Below, piece after piece: positions 9,246-24,200 of a stretch of 64,000 nt of DNA. The position numbers were made by a program, and so were the translations under genes. Origin of the DNA: Acanthococcus lagerstroemiae (taxonomy: Eukaryota > Arthropoda > Insecta > Hemiptera > Eriococcidae); assembly GCA_031841125.1 (NCBI GenBank), contig JAJSSI010000082.1:1-64000 (forward strand), given 5' to 3'. Position 1 is the stretch's first letter. Each line of letters opens with the position of its first letter. The notes under the pieces were generated by a model. It worked only from the letters and a program-made list of their open reading frames with translations, had not been told where the DNA came from and ran no database searches.

Positions 9246-12200
9246 ATGATGTATAGTATGGAGAAATTTTCAAAATTTGAGAAAATCAAAAATTTCGAAT
9301 TCATGAGTGTTTCTTACTCAATTTTTCACGCTGAGTTCGAATTCGCTGTTGCAATTTGGCGGCGACCCTCCGTTCCCGAGATACCCTCGAAAAAGTTGGA
9401 AAAATTGATCAATTTGGGTCAAAAAATGACTCTAGCTCAATTTTGACAACGGATTCGAATTCGTCTCGAAAAATTGACTAACTAGCACCAGCCCCGACGC
9501 CGTAGCTCTCCGAAAATTTTTTCGCCCCAAAAAATGCATGATGTATAGTATGGAGAAATTTTCAAAATTTGAGAAAATCAAAAATTTCGAATTCATGAGT
9601 GTTTCTTACTCAATTTTTCACGCTGAGTTCGAATTCGCTGTTGCAATTTGGCGGCGACCCTCCGTTCCCGAGATACCCTCGAAAAAGTTGGAAAAATTGA
9701 TCAATTTGGGTCAAAAAATGACTCTAGCTCAATTTTGACAACGGATTCGAATTCGTCTCGAAAAATTGACTAACTAGCACCAGCCCCGACGCCGTAGCTC
9801 TCCGAAAATTTTTTCGCCCCAAAAAATGCATGATGTATAGTATGGAGAAATTTTCAAAATTTGAGAAAATCAAAAATTTCGAATTCATGAGTGTTTCTTA
9901 CTCAATTTTTCACGCTGAGTTCGAATTCGCTGTTGCAATTTGGCGGCGACCCTCCGTTCCCGAGATACCCTCGAAAAAGTTGGAAAAATTGATCAATTTG
10001 GGTCAAAAAATGACTCTAGCTCAATTTTGACAACGGATTCGAATTCGTCTCGAAAAATTGACTAACTAGCACCAGCCCCGACGCCGTAGCTCTCCGAAAA
10101 TTTTTTCGCCCCAAAAAATGCATGATGTATAGTATGGAGAAATTTTCAAAATTTGAGAAAATCAAAAATTTCGAATTCATGAGTGTTTCTTACTCAATTT
10201 TTCACGCTGAGTTCGAATTCGCTGTTGCAATTTGGCGGCGACCCTCCGTTCCCGAGATACCCTCGAAAAAGTTGGAAAAATTGATCAATTTGGGTCAAAA
10301 AATGACTCTAGCTCAATTTTGACAACGGATTCGAATTCGTCTCGAAAAATTGACTAACTAGCACCAGCCCCGACGCCGTAGCTCTCCGAAAATTTTTTCG
10401 CCCCAAAAAATGCATGATGTATAGTATGGAGAAATTTTCAAAATTTGAGAAAATCAAAAATTTCGAATTCATGAGTGTTTCTTACTCAATTTTTCACGCT
10501 GAGTTCGAATTCGCTGTTGCAATTTGGCGGCGACCCTCCGTTCCCGAGATACCCTCGAAAAAGTTGGAAAAATTGATCAATTTGGGTCAAAAAATGACTC
10601 TAGCTCAATTTTGACAACGGATTCGAATTCGTCTCGAAAAATTGACTAACTAGCACCAGCCCCGACGCCGTAGCTCTCCGAAAATTTTTTCGCCCCAAAA
10701 AATGCATGATGTATAGTATGGAGAAATTTTCAAAATTTGAGAAAATCAAAAATTTCGAATTCATGAGTGTTTCTTACTCAATTTTTCACGCTGAGTTCGA
10801 ATTCGCTGTTGCAATTTGGCGGCGACCCTCCGTTCCCGAGATACCCTCGAAAAAGTTGGAAAAATTGATCAATTTGGGTCAAAAAATGACTCTAGCTCAA
10901 TTTTGACAACGGATTCGAATTCGTCTCGAAAAATTGACTAACTAGCACCAGCCCCGACGCCGTAGCTCTCCGAAAATTTTTTCGCCCCAAAAAATGCATG
11001 ATGTATAGTATGGAGAAATTTTCAAAATTTGAGAAAATCAAAAATTTCGAATTCATGAGTGTTTCTTACTCAATTTTTCACGCTGAGTTCGAATTCGCTG
11101 TTGCAATTTGGCGGCGACCCTCCGTTCCCGAGATACCCTCGAAAAAGTTGGAAAAATTGATCAATTTGGGTCAAAAAATGACTCTAGCTCAATTTTGACA
11201 ACGGATTCGAATTCGTCTCGAAAAATTGACTAACTAGCACCAGCCCCGACGCCGTAGCTCTCCGAAAATTTTTTCGCCCCAAAAAATGCATGATGTATAG
11301 TATGGAGAAATTTTCAAAATTTGAGAAAATCAAAAATTTCGAATTCATGAGTGTTTCTTACTCAATTTTTCACGCTGAGTTCGAATTCGCTGTTGCAATT
11401 TGGCGGCGACCCTCCGTTCCCGAGATACCCTCGAAAAAGTTGGAAAAATTGATCAATTTGGGTCAAAAAATGACTCTAGCTCAATTTTGACAACGGATTC
11501 GAATTCGTCTCGAAAAATTGACTAACTAGCACCAGCCCCGACGCCGTAGCTCTCCGAAAATTTTTTCGCCCCAAAAAATGCATGATGTATAGTATGGAGA
11601 AATTTTCAAAATTTGAGAAAATCAAAAATTTCGAATTCATGAGTGTTTCTTACTCAATTTTTCACGCTGAGTTCGAATTCGCTGTTGCAATTTGGCGGCG
11701 ACCCTCCGTTCCCGAGATACCCTCGAAAAAGTTGGAAAAATTGATCAATTTGGGTCAAAAAATGACTCTAGCTCAATTTTGACAACGGATTCGAATTCGT
11801 CTCGAAAAATTGACTAACTAGCACCAGCCCCGACGCCGTAGCTCTCCGAAAATTTTTTCGCCCCAAAAAATGCATGATGTATAGTATGGAGAAATTTTCA
11901 AAATTTGAGAAAATCAAAAATTTCGAATTCATGAGTGTTTCTTACTCAATTTTTCACGCTGAGTTCGAATTCGCTGTTGCAATTTGGCGGCGACCCTCCG
12001 TTCCCGAGATACCCTCGAAAAAGTTGGAAAAATTGATCAATTTGGGTCAAAAAATGACTCTAGCTCAATTTTGACAACGGATTCGAATTCGTCTCGAAAA
12101 ATTGACTAACTAGCACCAGCCCCGACGCCGTAGCTCTCCGAAAATTTTTTCGCCCCAAAAAATGCATGATGTATAGTATGGAGAAATTTTCAAAATTTGA

Positions 12201-15200
12201 GAAAATCAAAAATTTCGAATTCATGAGTGTTTCTTACTCAATTTTTCACGCTGAGTTCGAATTCGCTGTTGCAATTTGGCGGCGACCCTCCGTTCCCGAG
12301 ATACCCTCGAAAAAGTTGGAAAAATTGATCAATTTGGGTCAAAAAATGACTCTAGCTCAATTTTGACAACGGATTCGAATTCGTCTCGAAAAATTGACTA
12401 ACTAGCACCAGCCCCGACGCCGTAGCTCTCCGAAAATTTTTTCGCCCCAAAAAATGCATGATGTATAGTATGGAGAAATTTTCAAAATTTGAGAAAATCA
12501 AAAATTTCGAATTCATGAGTGTTTCTTACTCAATTTTTCACGCTGAGTTCGAATTCGCTGTTGCAATTTGGCGGCGACCCTCCGTTCCCGAGATACCCTC
12601 GAAAAAGTTGGAAAAATTGATCAATTTGGGTCAAAAAATGACTCTAGCTCAATTTTGACAACGGATTCGAATTCGTCTCGAAAAATTGACTAACTAGCAC
12701 CAGCCCCGACGCCGTAGCTCTCCGAAAATTTTTTCGCCCCAAAAAATGCATGATGTATAGTATGGAGAAATTTTCAAAATTTGAGAAAATCAAAAATTTC
12801 GAATTCATGAGTGTTTCTTACTCAATTTTTCACGCTGAGTTCGAATTCGCTGTTGCAATTTGGCGGCGACCCTCCGTTCCCGAGATACCCTCGAAAAAGT
12901 TGGAAAAATTGATCAATTTGGGTCAAAAAATGACTCTAGCTCAATTTTGACAACGGATTCGAATTCGTCTCGAAAAATTGACTAACTAGCACCAGCCCCG
13001 ACGCCGTAGCTCTCCGAAAATTTTTTCGCCCCAAAAAATGCATGATGTATAGTATGGAGAAATTTTCAAAATTTGAGAAAATCAAAAATTTCGAATTCAT
13101 GAGTGTTTCTTACTCAATTTTTCACGCTGAGTTCGAATTCGCTGTTGCAATTTGGCGGCGACCCTCCGTTCCCGAGATACCCTCGAAAAAGTTGGAAAAA
13201 TTGATCAATTTGGGTCAAAAAATGACTCTAGCTCAATTTTGACAACGGATTCGAATTCGTCTCGAAAAATTGACTAACTAGCACCAGCCCCGACGCCGTA
13301 GCTCTCCGAAAATTTTTTCGCCCCAAAAAATGCATGATGTATAGTATGGAGAAATTTTCAAAATTTGAGAAAATCAAAAATTTCGAATTCATGAGTGTTT
13401 CTTACTCAATTTTTCACGCTGAGTTCGAATTCGCTGTTGCAATTTGGCGGCGACCCTCCGTTCCCGAGATACCCTCGAAAAAGTTGGAAAAATTGATCAA
13501 TTTGGGTCAAAAAATGACTCTAGCTCAATTTTGACAACGGATTCGAATTCGTCTCGAAAAATTGACTAACTAGCACCAGCCCCGACGCCGTAGCTCTCCG
13601 AAAATTTTTTCGCCCCAAAAAATGCATGATGTATAGTATGGAGAAATTTTCAAAATTTGAGAAAATCAAAAATTTCGAATTCATGAGTGTTTCTTACTCA
13701 ATTTTTCACGCTGAGTTCGAATTCGCTGTTGCAATTTGGCGGCGACCCTCCGTTCCCGAGATACCCTCGAAAAAGTTGGAAAAATTGATCAATTTGGGTC
13801 AAAAAATGACTCTAGCTCAATTTTGACAACGGATTCGAATTCGTCTCGAAAAATTGACTAACTAGCACCAGCCCCGACGCCGTAGCTCTCCGAAAATTTT
13901 TTCGCCCCAAAAAATGCATGATGTATAGTATGGAGAAATTTTCAAAATTTGAGAAAATCAAAAATTTCGAATTCATGAGTGTTTCTTACTCAATTTTTCA
14001 CGCTGAGTTCGAATTCGCTGTTGCAATTTGGCGGCGACCCTCCGTTCCCGAGATACCCTCGAAAAAGTTGGAAAAATTGATCAATTTGGGTCAAAAAATG
14101 ACTCTAGCTCAATTTTGACAACGGATTCGAATTCGTCTCGAAAAATTGACTAACTAGCACCAGCCCCGACGCCGTAGCTCTCCGAAAATTTTTTCGCCCC
14201 AAAAAATGCATGATGTATAGTATGGAGAAATTTTCAAAATTTGAGAAAATCAAAAATTTCGAATTCATGAGTGTTTCTTACTCAATTTTTCACGCTGAGT
14301 TCGAATTCGCTGTTGCAATTTGGCGGCGACCCTCCGTTCCCGAGATACCCTCGAAAAAGTTGGAAAAATTGATCAATTTGGGTCAAAAAATGACTCTAGC
14401 TCAATTTTGACAACGGATTCGAATTCGTCTCGAAAAATTGACTAACTAGCACCAGCCCCGACGCCGTAGCTCTCCGAAAATTTTTTCGCCCCAAAAAATG
14501 CATGATGTATAGTATGGAGAAATTTTCAAAATTTGAGAAAATCAAAAATTTCGAATTCATGAGTGTTTCTTACTCAATTTTTCACGCTGAGTTCGAATTC
14601 GCTGTTGCAATTTGGCGGCGACCCTCCGTTCCCGAGATACCCTCGAAAAAGTTGGAAAAATTGATCAATTTGGGTCAAAAAATGACTCTAGCTCAATTTT
14701 GACAACGGATTCGAATTCGTCTCGAAAAATTGACTAACTAGCACCAGCCCCGACGCCGTAGCTCTCCGAAAATTTTTTCGCCCCAAAAAATGCATGATGT
14801 ATAGTATGGAGAAATTTTCAAAATTTGAGAAAATCAAAAATTTCGAATTCATGAGTGTTTCTTACTCAATTTTTCACGCTGAGTTCGAATTCGCTGTTGC
14901 AATTTGGCGGCGACCCTCCGTTCCCGAGATACCCTCGAAAAAGTTGGAAAAATTGATCAATTTGGGTCAAAAAATGACTCTAGCTCAATTTTGACAACGG
15001 ATTCGAATTCGTCTCGAAAAATTGACTAACTAGCACCAGCCCCGACGCCGTAGCTCTCCGAAAATTTTTTCGCCCCAAAAAATGCATGATGTATAGTATG
15101 GAGAAATTTTCAAAATTTGAGAAAATCAAAAATTTCGAATTCATGAGTGTTTCTTACTCAATTTTTCACGCTGAGTTCGAATTCGCTGTTGCAATTTGGC

Positions 15201-18200
15201 GGCGACCCTCCGTTCCCGAGATACCCTCGAAAAAGTTGGAAAAATTGATCAATTTGGGTCAAAAAATGACTCTAGCTCAATTTTGACAACGGATTCGAAT
15301 TCGTCTCGAAAAATTGACTAACTAGCACCAGCCCCGACGCCGTAGCTCTCCGAAAATTTTTTCGCCCCAAAAAATGCATGATGTATAGTATGGAGAAATT
15401 TTCAAAATTTGAGAAAATCAAAAATTTCGAATTCATGAGTGTTTCTTACTCAATTTTTCACGCTGAGTTCGAATTCGCTGTTGCAATTTGGCGGCGACCC
15501 TCCGTTCCCGAGATACCCTCGAAAAAGTTGGAAAAATTGATCAATTTGGGTCAAAAAATGACTCTAGCTCAATTTTGACAACGGATTCGAATTCGTCTCG
15601 AAAAATTGACTAACTAGCACCAGCCCCGACGCCGTAGCTCTCCGAAAATTTTTTCGCCCCAAAAAATGCATGATGTATAGTATGGAGAAATTTTCAAAAT
15701 TTGAGAAAATCAAAAATTTCGAATTCATGAGTGTTTCTTACTCAATTTTTCACGCTGAGTTCGAATTCGCTGTTGCAATTTGGCGGCGACCCTCCGTTCC
15801 CGAGATACCCTCGAAAAAGTTGGAAAAATTGATCAATTTGGGTCAAAAAATGACTCTAGCTCAATTTTGACAACGGATTCGAATTCGTCTCGAAAAATTG
15901 ACTAACTAGCACCAGCCCCGACGCCGTAGCTCTCCGAAAATTTTTTCGCCCCAAAAAATGCATGATGTATAGTATGGAGAAATTTTCAAAATTTGAGAAA
16001 ATCAAAAATTTCGAATTCATGAGTGTTTCTTACTCAATTTTTCACGCTGAGTTCGAATTCGCTGTTGCAATTTGGCGGCGACCCTCCGTTCCCGAGATAC
16101 CCTCGAAAAAGTTGGAAAAATTGATCAATTTGGGTCAAAAAATGACTCTAGCTCAATTTTGACAACGGATTCGAATTCGTCTCGAAAAATTGACTAACTA
16201 GCACCAGCCCCGACGCCGTAGCTCTCCGAAAATTTTTTCGCCCCAAAAAATGCATGATGTATAGTATGGAGAAATTTTCAAAATTTGAGAAAATCAAAAA
16301 TTTCGAATTCATGAGTGTTTCTTACTCAATTTTTCACGCTGAGTTCGAATTCGCTGTTGCAATTTGGCGGCGACCCTCCGTTCCCGAGATACCCTCGAAA
16401 AAGTTGGAAAAATTGATCAATTTGGGTCAAAAAATGACTCTAGCTCAATTTTGACAACGGATTCGAATTCGTCTCGAAAAATTGACTAACTAGCACCAGC
16501 CCCGACGCCGTAGCTCTCCGAAAATTTTTTCGCCCCAAAAAATGCATGATGTATAGTATGGAGAAATTTTCAAAATTTGAGAAAATCAAAAATTTCGAAT
16601 TCATGAGTGTTTCTTACTCAATTTTTCACGCTGAGTTCGAATTCGCTGTTGCAATTTGGCGGCGACCCTCCGTTCCCGAGATACCCTCGAAAAAGTTGGA
16701 AAAATTGATCAATTTGGGTCAAAAAATGACTCTAGCTCAATTTTGACAACGGATTCGAATTCGTCTCGAAAAATTGACTAACTAGCACCAGCCCCGACGC
16801 CGTAGCTCTCCGAAAATTTTTTCGCCCCAAAAAATGCATGATGTATAGTATGGAGAAATTTTCAAAATTTGAGAAAATCAAAAATTTCGAATTCATGAGT
16901 GTTTCTTACTCAATTTTTCACGCTGAGTTCGAATTCGCTGTTGCAATTTGGCGGCGACCCTCCGTTCCCGAGATACCCTCGAAAAAGTTGGAAAAATTGA
17001 TCAATTTGGGTCAAAAAATGACTCTAGCTCAATTTTGACAACGGATTCGAATTCGTCTCGAAAAATTGACTAACTAGCACCAGCCCCGACGCCGTAGCTC
17101 TCCGAAAATTTTTTCGCCCCAAAAAATGCATGATGTATAGTATGGAGAAATTTTCAAAATTTGAGAAAATCAAAAATTTCGAATTCATGAGTGTTTCTTA
17201 CTCAATTTTTCACGCTGAGTTCGAATTCGCTGTTGCAATTTGGCGGCGACCCTCCGTTCCCGAGATACCCTCGAAAAAGTTGGAAAAATTGATCAATTTG
17301 GGTCAAAAAATGACTCTAGCTCAATTTTGACAACGGATTCGAATTCGTCTCGAAAAATTGACTAACTAGCACCAGCCCCGACGCCGTAGCTCTCCGAAAA
17401 TTTTTTCGCCCCAAAAAATGCATGATGTATAGTATGGAGAAATTTTCAAAATTTGAGAAAATCAAAAATTTCGAATTCATGAGTGTTTCTTACTCAATTT
17501 TTCACGCTGAGTTCGAATTCGCTGTTGCAATTTGGCGGCGACCCTCCGTTCCCGAGATACCCTCGAAAAAGTTGGAAAAATTGATCAATTTGGGTCAAAA
17601 AATGACTCTAGCTCAATTTTGACAACGGATTCGAATTCGTCTCGAAAAATTGACTAACTAGCACCAGCCCCGACGCCGTAGCTCTCCGAAAATTTTTTCG
17701 CCCCAAAAAATGCATGATGTATAGTATGGAGAAATTTTCAAAATTTGAGAAAATCAAAAATTTCGAATTCATGAGTGTTTCTTACTCAATTTTTCACGCT
17801 GAGTTCGAATTCGCTGTTGCAATTTGGCGGCGACCCTCCGTTCCCGAGATACCCTCGAAAAAGTTGGAAAAATTGATCAATTTGGGTCAAAAAATGACTC
17901 TAGCTCAATTTTGACAACGGATTCGAATTCGTCTCGAAAAATTGACTAACTAGCACCAGCCCCGACGCCGTAGCTCTCCGAAAATTTTTTCGCCCCAAAA
18001 AATGCATGATGTATAGTATGGAGAAATTTTCAAAATTTGAGAAAATCAAAAATTTCGAATTCATGAGTGTTTCTTACTCAATTTTTCACGCTGAGTTCGA
18101 ATTCGCTGTTGCAATTTGGCGGCGACCCTCCGTTCCCGAGATACCCTCGAAAAAGTTGGAAAAATTGATCAATTTGGGTCAAAAAATGACTCTAGCTCAA

Positions 18201-21200
18201 TTTTGACAACGGATTCGAATTCGTCTCGAAAAATTGACTAACTAGCACCAGCCCCGACGCCGTAGCTCTCCGAAAATTTTTTCGCCCCAAAAAATGCATG
18301 ATGTATAGTATGGAGAAATTTTCAAAATTTGAGAAAATCAAAAATTTCGAATTCATGAGTGTTTCTTACTCAATTTTTCACGCTGAGTTCGAATTCGCTG
18401 TTGCAATTTGGCGGCGACCCTCCGTTCCCGAGATACCCTCGAAAAAGTTGGAAAAATTGATCAATTTGGGTCAAAAAATGACTCTAGCTCAATTTTGACA
18501 ACGGATTCGAATTCGTCTCGAAAAATTGACTAACTAGCACCAGCCCCGACGCCGTAGCTCTCCGAAAATTTTTTCGCCCCAAAAAATGCATGATGTATAG
18601 TATGGAGAAATTTTCAAAATTTGAGAAAATCAAAAATTTCGAATTCATGAGTGTTTCTTACTCAATTTTTCACGCTGAGTTCGAATTCGCTGTTGCAATT
18701 TGGCGGCGACCCTCCGTTCCCGAGATACCCTCGAAAAAGTTGGAAAAATTGATCAATTTGGGTCAAAAAATGACTCTAGCTCAATTTTGACAACGGATTC
18801 GAATTCGTCTCGAAAAATTGACTAACTAGCACCAGCCCCGACGCCGTAGCTCTCCGAAAATTTTTTCGCCCCAAAAAATGCATGATGTATAGTATGGAGA
18901 AATTTTCAAAATTTGAGAAAATCAAAAATTTCGAATTCATGAGTGTTTCTTACTCAATTTTTCACGCTGAGTTCGAATTCGCTGTTGCAATTTGGCGGCG
19001 ACCCTCCGTTCCCGAGATACCCTCGAAAAAGTTGGAAAAATTGATCAATTTGGGTCAAAAAATGACTCTAGCTCAATTTTGACAACGGATTCGAATTCGT
19101 CTCGAAAAATTGACTAACTAGCACCAGCCCCGACGCCGTAGCTCTCCGAAAATTTTTTCGCCCCAAAAAATGCATGATGTATAGTATGGAGAAATTTTCA
19201 AAATTTGAGAAAATCAAAAATTTCGAATTCATGAGTGTTTCTTACTCAATTTTTCACGCTGAGTTCGAATTCGCTGTTGCAATTTGGCGGCGACCCTCCG
19301 TTCCCGAGATACCCTCGAAAAAGTTGGAAAAATTGATCAATTTGGGTCAAAAAATGACTCTAGCTCAATTTTGACAACGGATTCGAATTCGTCTCGAAAA
19401 ATTGACTAACTAGCACCAGCCCCGACGCCGTAGCTCTCCGAAAATTTTTTCGCCCCAAAAAATGCATGATGTATAGTATGGAGAAATTTTCAAAATTTGA
19501 GAAAATCAAAAATTTCGAATTCATGAGTGTTTCTTACTCAATTTTTCACGCTGAGTTCGAATTCGCTGTTGCAATTTGGCGGCGACCCTCCGTTCCCGAG
19601 ATACCCTCGAAAAAGTTGGAAAAATTGATCAATTTGGGTCAAAAAATGACTCTAGCTCAATTTTGACAACGGATTCGAATTCGTCTCGAAAAATTGACTA
19701 ACTAGCACCAGCCCCGACGCCGTAGCTCTCCGAAAATTTTTTCGCCCCAAAAAATGCATGATGTATAGTATGGAGAAATTTTCAAAATTTGAGAAAATCA
19801 AAAATTTCGAATTCATGAGTGTTTCTTACTCAATTTTTCACGCTGAGTTCGAATTCGCTGTTGCAATTTGGCGGCGACCCTCCGTTCCCGAGATACCCTC
19901 GAAAAAGTTGGAAAAATTGATCAATTTGGGTCAAAAAATGACTCTAGCTCAATTTTGACAACGGATTCGAATTCGTCTCGAAAAATTGACTAACTAGCAC
20001 CAGCCCCGACGCCGTAGCTCTCCGAAAATTTTTTCGCCCCAAAAAATGCATGATGTATAGTATGGAGAAATTTTCAAAATTTGAGAAAATCAAAAATTTC
20101 GAATTCATGAGTGTTTCTTACTCAATTTTTCACGCTGAGTTCGAATTCGCTGTTGCAATTTGGCGGCGACCCTCCGTTCCCGAGATACCCTCGAAAAAGT
20201 TGGAAAAATTGATCAATTTGGGTCAAAAAATGACTCTAGCTCAATTTTGACAACGGATTCGAATTCGTCTCGAAAAATTGACTAACTAGCACCAGCCCCG
20301 ACGCCGTAGCTCTCCGAAAATTTTTTCGCCCCAAAAAATGCATGATGTATAGTATGGAGAAATTTTCAAAATTTGAGAAAATCAAAAATTTCGAATTCAT
20401 GAGTGTTTCTTACTCAATTTTTCACGCTGAGTTCGAATTCGCTGTTGCAATTTGGCGGCGACCCTCCGTTCCCGAGATACCCTCGAAAAAGTTGGAAAAA
20501 TTGATCAATTTGGGTCAAAAAATGACTCTAGCTCAATTTTGACAACGGATTCGAATTCGTCTCGAAAAATTGACTAACTAGCACCAGCCCCGACGCCGTA
20601 GCTCTCCGAAAATTTTTTCGCCCCAAAAAATGCATGATGTATAGTATGGAGAAATTTTCAAAATTTGAGAAAATCAAAAATTTCGAATTCATGAGTGTTT
20701 CTTACTCAATTTTTCACGCTGAGTTCGAATTCGCTGTTGCAATTTGGCGGCGACCCTCCGTTCCCGAGATACCCTCGAAAAAGTTGGAAAAATTGATCAA
20801 TTTGGGTCAAAAAATGACTCTAGCTCAATTTTGACAACGGATTCGAATTCGTCTCGAAAAATTGACTAACTAGCACCAGCCCCGACGCCGTAGCTCTCCG
20901 AAAATTTTTTCGCCCCAAAAAATGCATGATGTATAGTATGGAGAAATTTTCAAAATTTGAGAAAATCAAAAATTTCGAATTCATGAGTGTTTCTTACTCA
21001 ATTTTTCACGCTGAGTTCGAATTCGCTGTTGCAATTTGGCGGCGACCCTCCGTTCCCGAGATACCCTCGAAAAAGTTGGAAAAATTGATCAATTTGGGTC
21101 AAAAAATGACTCTAGCTCAATTTTGACAACGGATTCGAATTCGTCTCGAAAAATTGACTAACTAGCACCAGCCCCGACGCCGTAGCTCTCCGAAAATTTT

Positions 21201-24200
21201 TTCGCCCCAAAAAATGCATGATGTATAGTATGGAGAAATTTTCAAAATTTGAGAAAATCAAAAATTTCGAATTCATGAGTGTTTCTTACTCAATTTTTCA
21301 CGCTGAGTTCGAATTCGCTGTTGCAATTTGGCGGCGACCCTCCGTTCCCGAGATACCCTCGAAAAAGTTGGAAAAATTGATCAATTTGGGTCAAAAAATG
21401 ACTCTAGCTCAATTTTGACAACGGATTCGAATTCGTCTCGAAAAATTGACTAACTAGCACCAGCCCCGACGCCGTAGCTCTCCGAAAATTTTTTCGCCCC
21501 AAAAAATGCATGATGTATAGTATGGAGAAATTTTCAAAATTTGAGAAAATCAAAAATTTCGAATTCATGAGTGTTTCTTACTCAATTTTTCACGCTGAGT
21601 TCGAATTCGCTGTTGCAATTTGGCGGCGACCCTCCGTTCCCGAGATACCCTCGAAAAAGTTGGAAAAATTGATCAATTTGGGTCAAAAAATGACTCTAGC
21701 TCAATTTTGACAACGGATTCGAATTCGTCTCGAAAAATTGACTAACTAGCACCAGCCCCGACGCCGTAGCTCTCCGAAAATTTTTTCGCCCCAAAAAATG
21801 CATGATGTATAGTATGGAGAAATTTTCAAAATTTGAGAAAATCAAAAATTTCGAATTCATGAGTGTTTCTTACTCAATTTTTCACGCTGAGTTCGAATTC
21901 GCTGTTGCAATTTGGCGGCGACCCTCCGTTCCCGAGATACCCTCGAAAAAGTTGGAAAAATTGATCAATTTGGGTCAAAAAATGACTCTAGCTCAATTTT
22001 GACAACGGATTCGAATTCGTCTCGAAAAATTGACTAACTAGCACCAGCCCCGACGCCGTAGCTCTCCGAAAATTTTTTCGCCCCAAAAAATGCATGATGT
22101 ATAGTATGGAGAAATTTTCAAAATTTGAGAAAATCAAAAATTTCGAATTCATGAGTGTTTCTTACTCAATTTTTCACGCTGAGTTCGAATTCGCTGTTGC
22201 AATTTGGCGGCGACCCTCCGTTCCCGAGATACCCTCGAAAAAGTTGGAAAAATTGATCAATTTGGGTCAAAAAATGACTCTAGCTCAATTTTGACAACGG
22301 ATTCGAATTCGTCTCGAAAAATTGACTAACTAGCACCAGCCCCGACGCCGTAGCTCTCCGAAAATTTTTTCGCCCCAAAAAATGCATGATGTATAGTATG
22401 GAGAAATTTTCAAAATTTGAGAAAATCAAAAATTTCGAATTCATGAGTGTTTCTTACTCAATTTTTCACGCTGAGTTCGAATTCGCTGTTGCAATTTGGC
22501 GGCGACCCTCCGTTCCCGAGATACCCTCGAAAAAGTTGGAAAAATTGATCAATTTGGGTCAAAAAATGACTCTAGCTCAATTTTGACAACGGATTCGAAT
22601 TCGTCTCGAAAAATTGACTAACTAGCACCAGCCCCGACGCCGTAGCTCTCCGAAAATTTTTTCGCCCCAAAAAATGCATGATGTATAGTATGGAGAAATT
22701 TTCAAAATTTGAGAAAATCAAAAATTTCGAATTCATGAGTGTTTCTTACTCAATTTTTCACGCTGAGTTCGAATTCGCTGTTGCAATTTGGCGGCGACCC
22801 TCCGTTCCCGAGATACCCTCGAAAAAGTTGGAAAAATTGATCAATTTGGGTCAAAAAATGACTCTAGCTCAATTTTGACAACGGATTCGAATTCGTCTCG
22901 AAAAATTGACTAACTAGCACCAGCCCCGACGCCGTAGCTCTCCGAAAATTTTTTCGCCCCAAAAAATGCATGATGTATAGTATGGAGAAATTTTCAAAAT
23001 TTGAGAAAATCAAAAATTTCGAATTCATGAGTGTTTCTTACTCAATTTTTCACGCTGAGTTCGAATTCGCTGTTGCAATTTGGCGGCGACCCTCCGTTCC
23101 CGAGATACCCTCGAAAAAGTTGGAAAAATTGATCAATTTGGGTCAAAAAATGACTCTAGCTCAATTTTGACAACGGATTCGAATTCGTCTCGAAAAATTG
23201 ACTAACTAGCACCAGCCCCGACGCCGTAGCTCTCCGAAAATTTTTTCGCCCCAAAAAATGCATGATGTATAGTATGGAGAAATTTTCAAAATTTGAGAAA
23301 ATCAAAAATTTCGAATTCATGAGTGTTTCTTACTCAATTTTTCACGCTGAGTTCGAATTCGCTGTTGCAATTTGGCGGCGACCCTCCGTTCCCGAGATAC
23401 CCTCGAAAAAGTTGGAAAAATTGATCAATTTGGGTCAAAAAATGACTCTAGCTCAATTTTGACAACGGATTCGAATTCGTCTCGAAAAATTGACTAACTA
23501 GCACCAGCCCCGACGCCGTAGCTCTCCGAAAATTTTTTCGCCCCAAAAAATGCATGATGTATAGTATGGAGAAATTTTCAAAATTTGAGAAAATCAAAAA
23601 TTTCGAATTCATGAGTGTTTCTTACTCAATTTTTCACGCTGAGTTCGAATTCGCTGTTGCAATTTGGCGGCGACCCTCCGTTCCCGAGATACCCTCGAAA
23701 AAGTTGGAAAAATTGATCAATTTGGGTCAAAAAATGACTCTAGCTCAATTTTGACAACGGATTCGAATTCGTCTCGAAAAATTGACTAACTAGCACCAGC
23801 CCCGACGCCGTAGCTCTCCGAAAATTTTTTCGCCCCAAAAAATGCATGATGTATAGTATGGAGAAATTTTCAAAATTTGAGAAAATCAAAAATTTCGAAT
23901 TCATGAGTGTTTCTTACTCAATTTTTCACGCTGAGTTCGAATTCGCTGTTGCAATTTGGCGGCGACCCTCCGTTCCCGAGATACCCTCGAAAAAGTTGGA
24001 AAAATTGATCAATTTGGGTCAAAAAATGACTCTAGCTCAATTTTGACAACGGATTCGAATTCGTCTCGAAAAATTGACTAACTAGCACCAGCCCCGACGC
24101 CGTAGCTCTCCGAAAATTTTTTCGCCCCAAAAAATGCATGATGTATAGTATGGAGAAATTTTCAAAATTTGAGAAAATCAAAAATTTCGAATTCATGAGT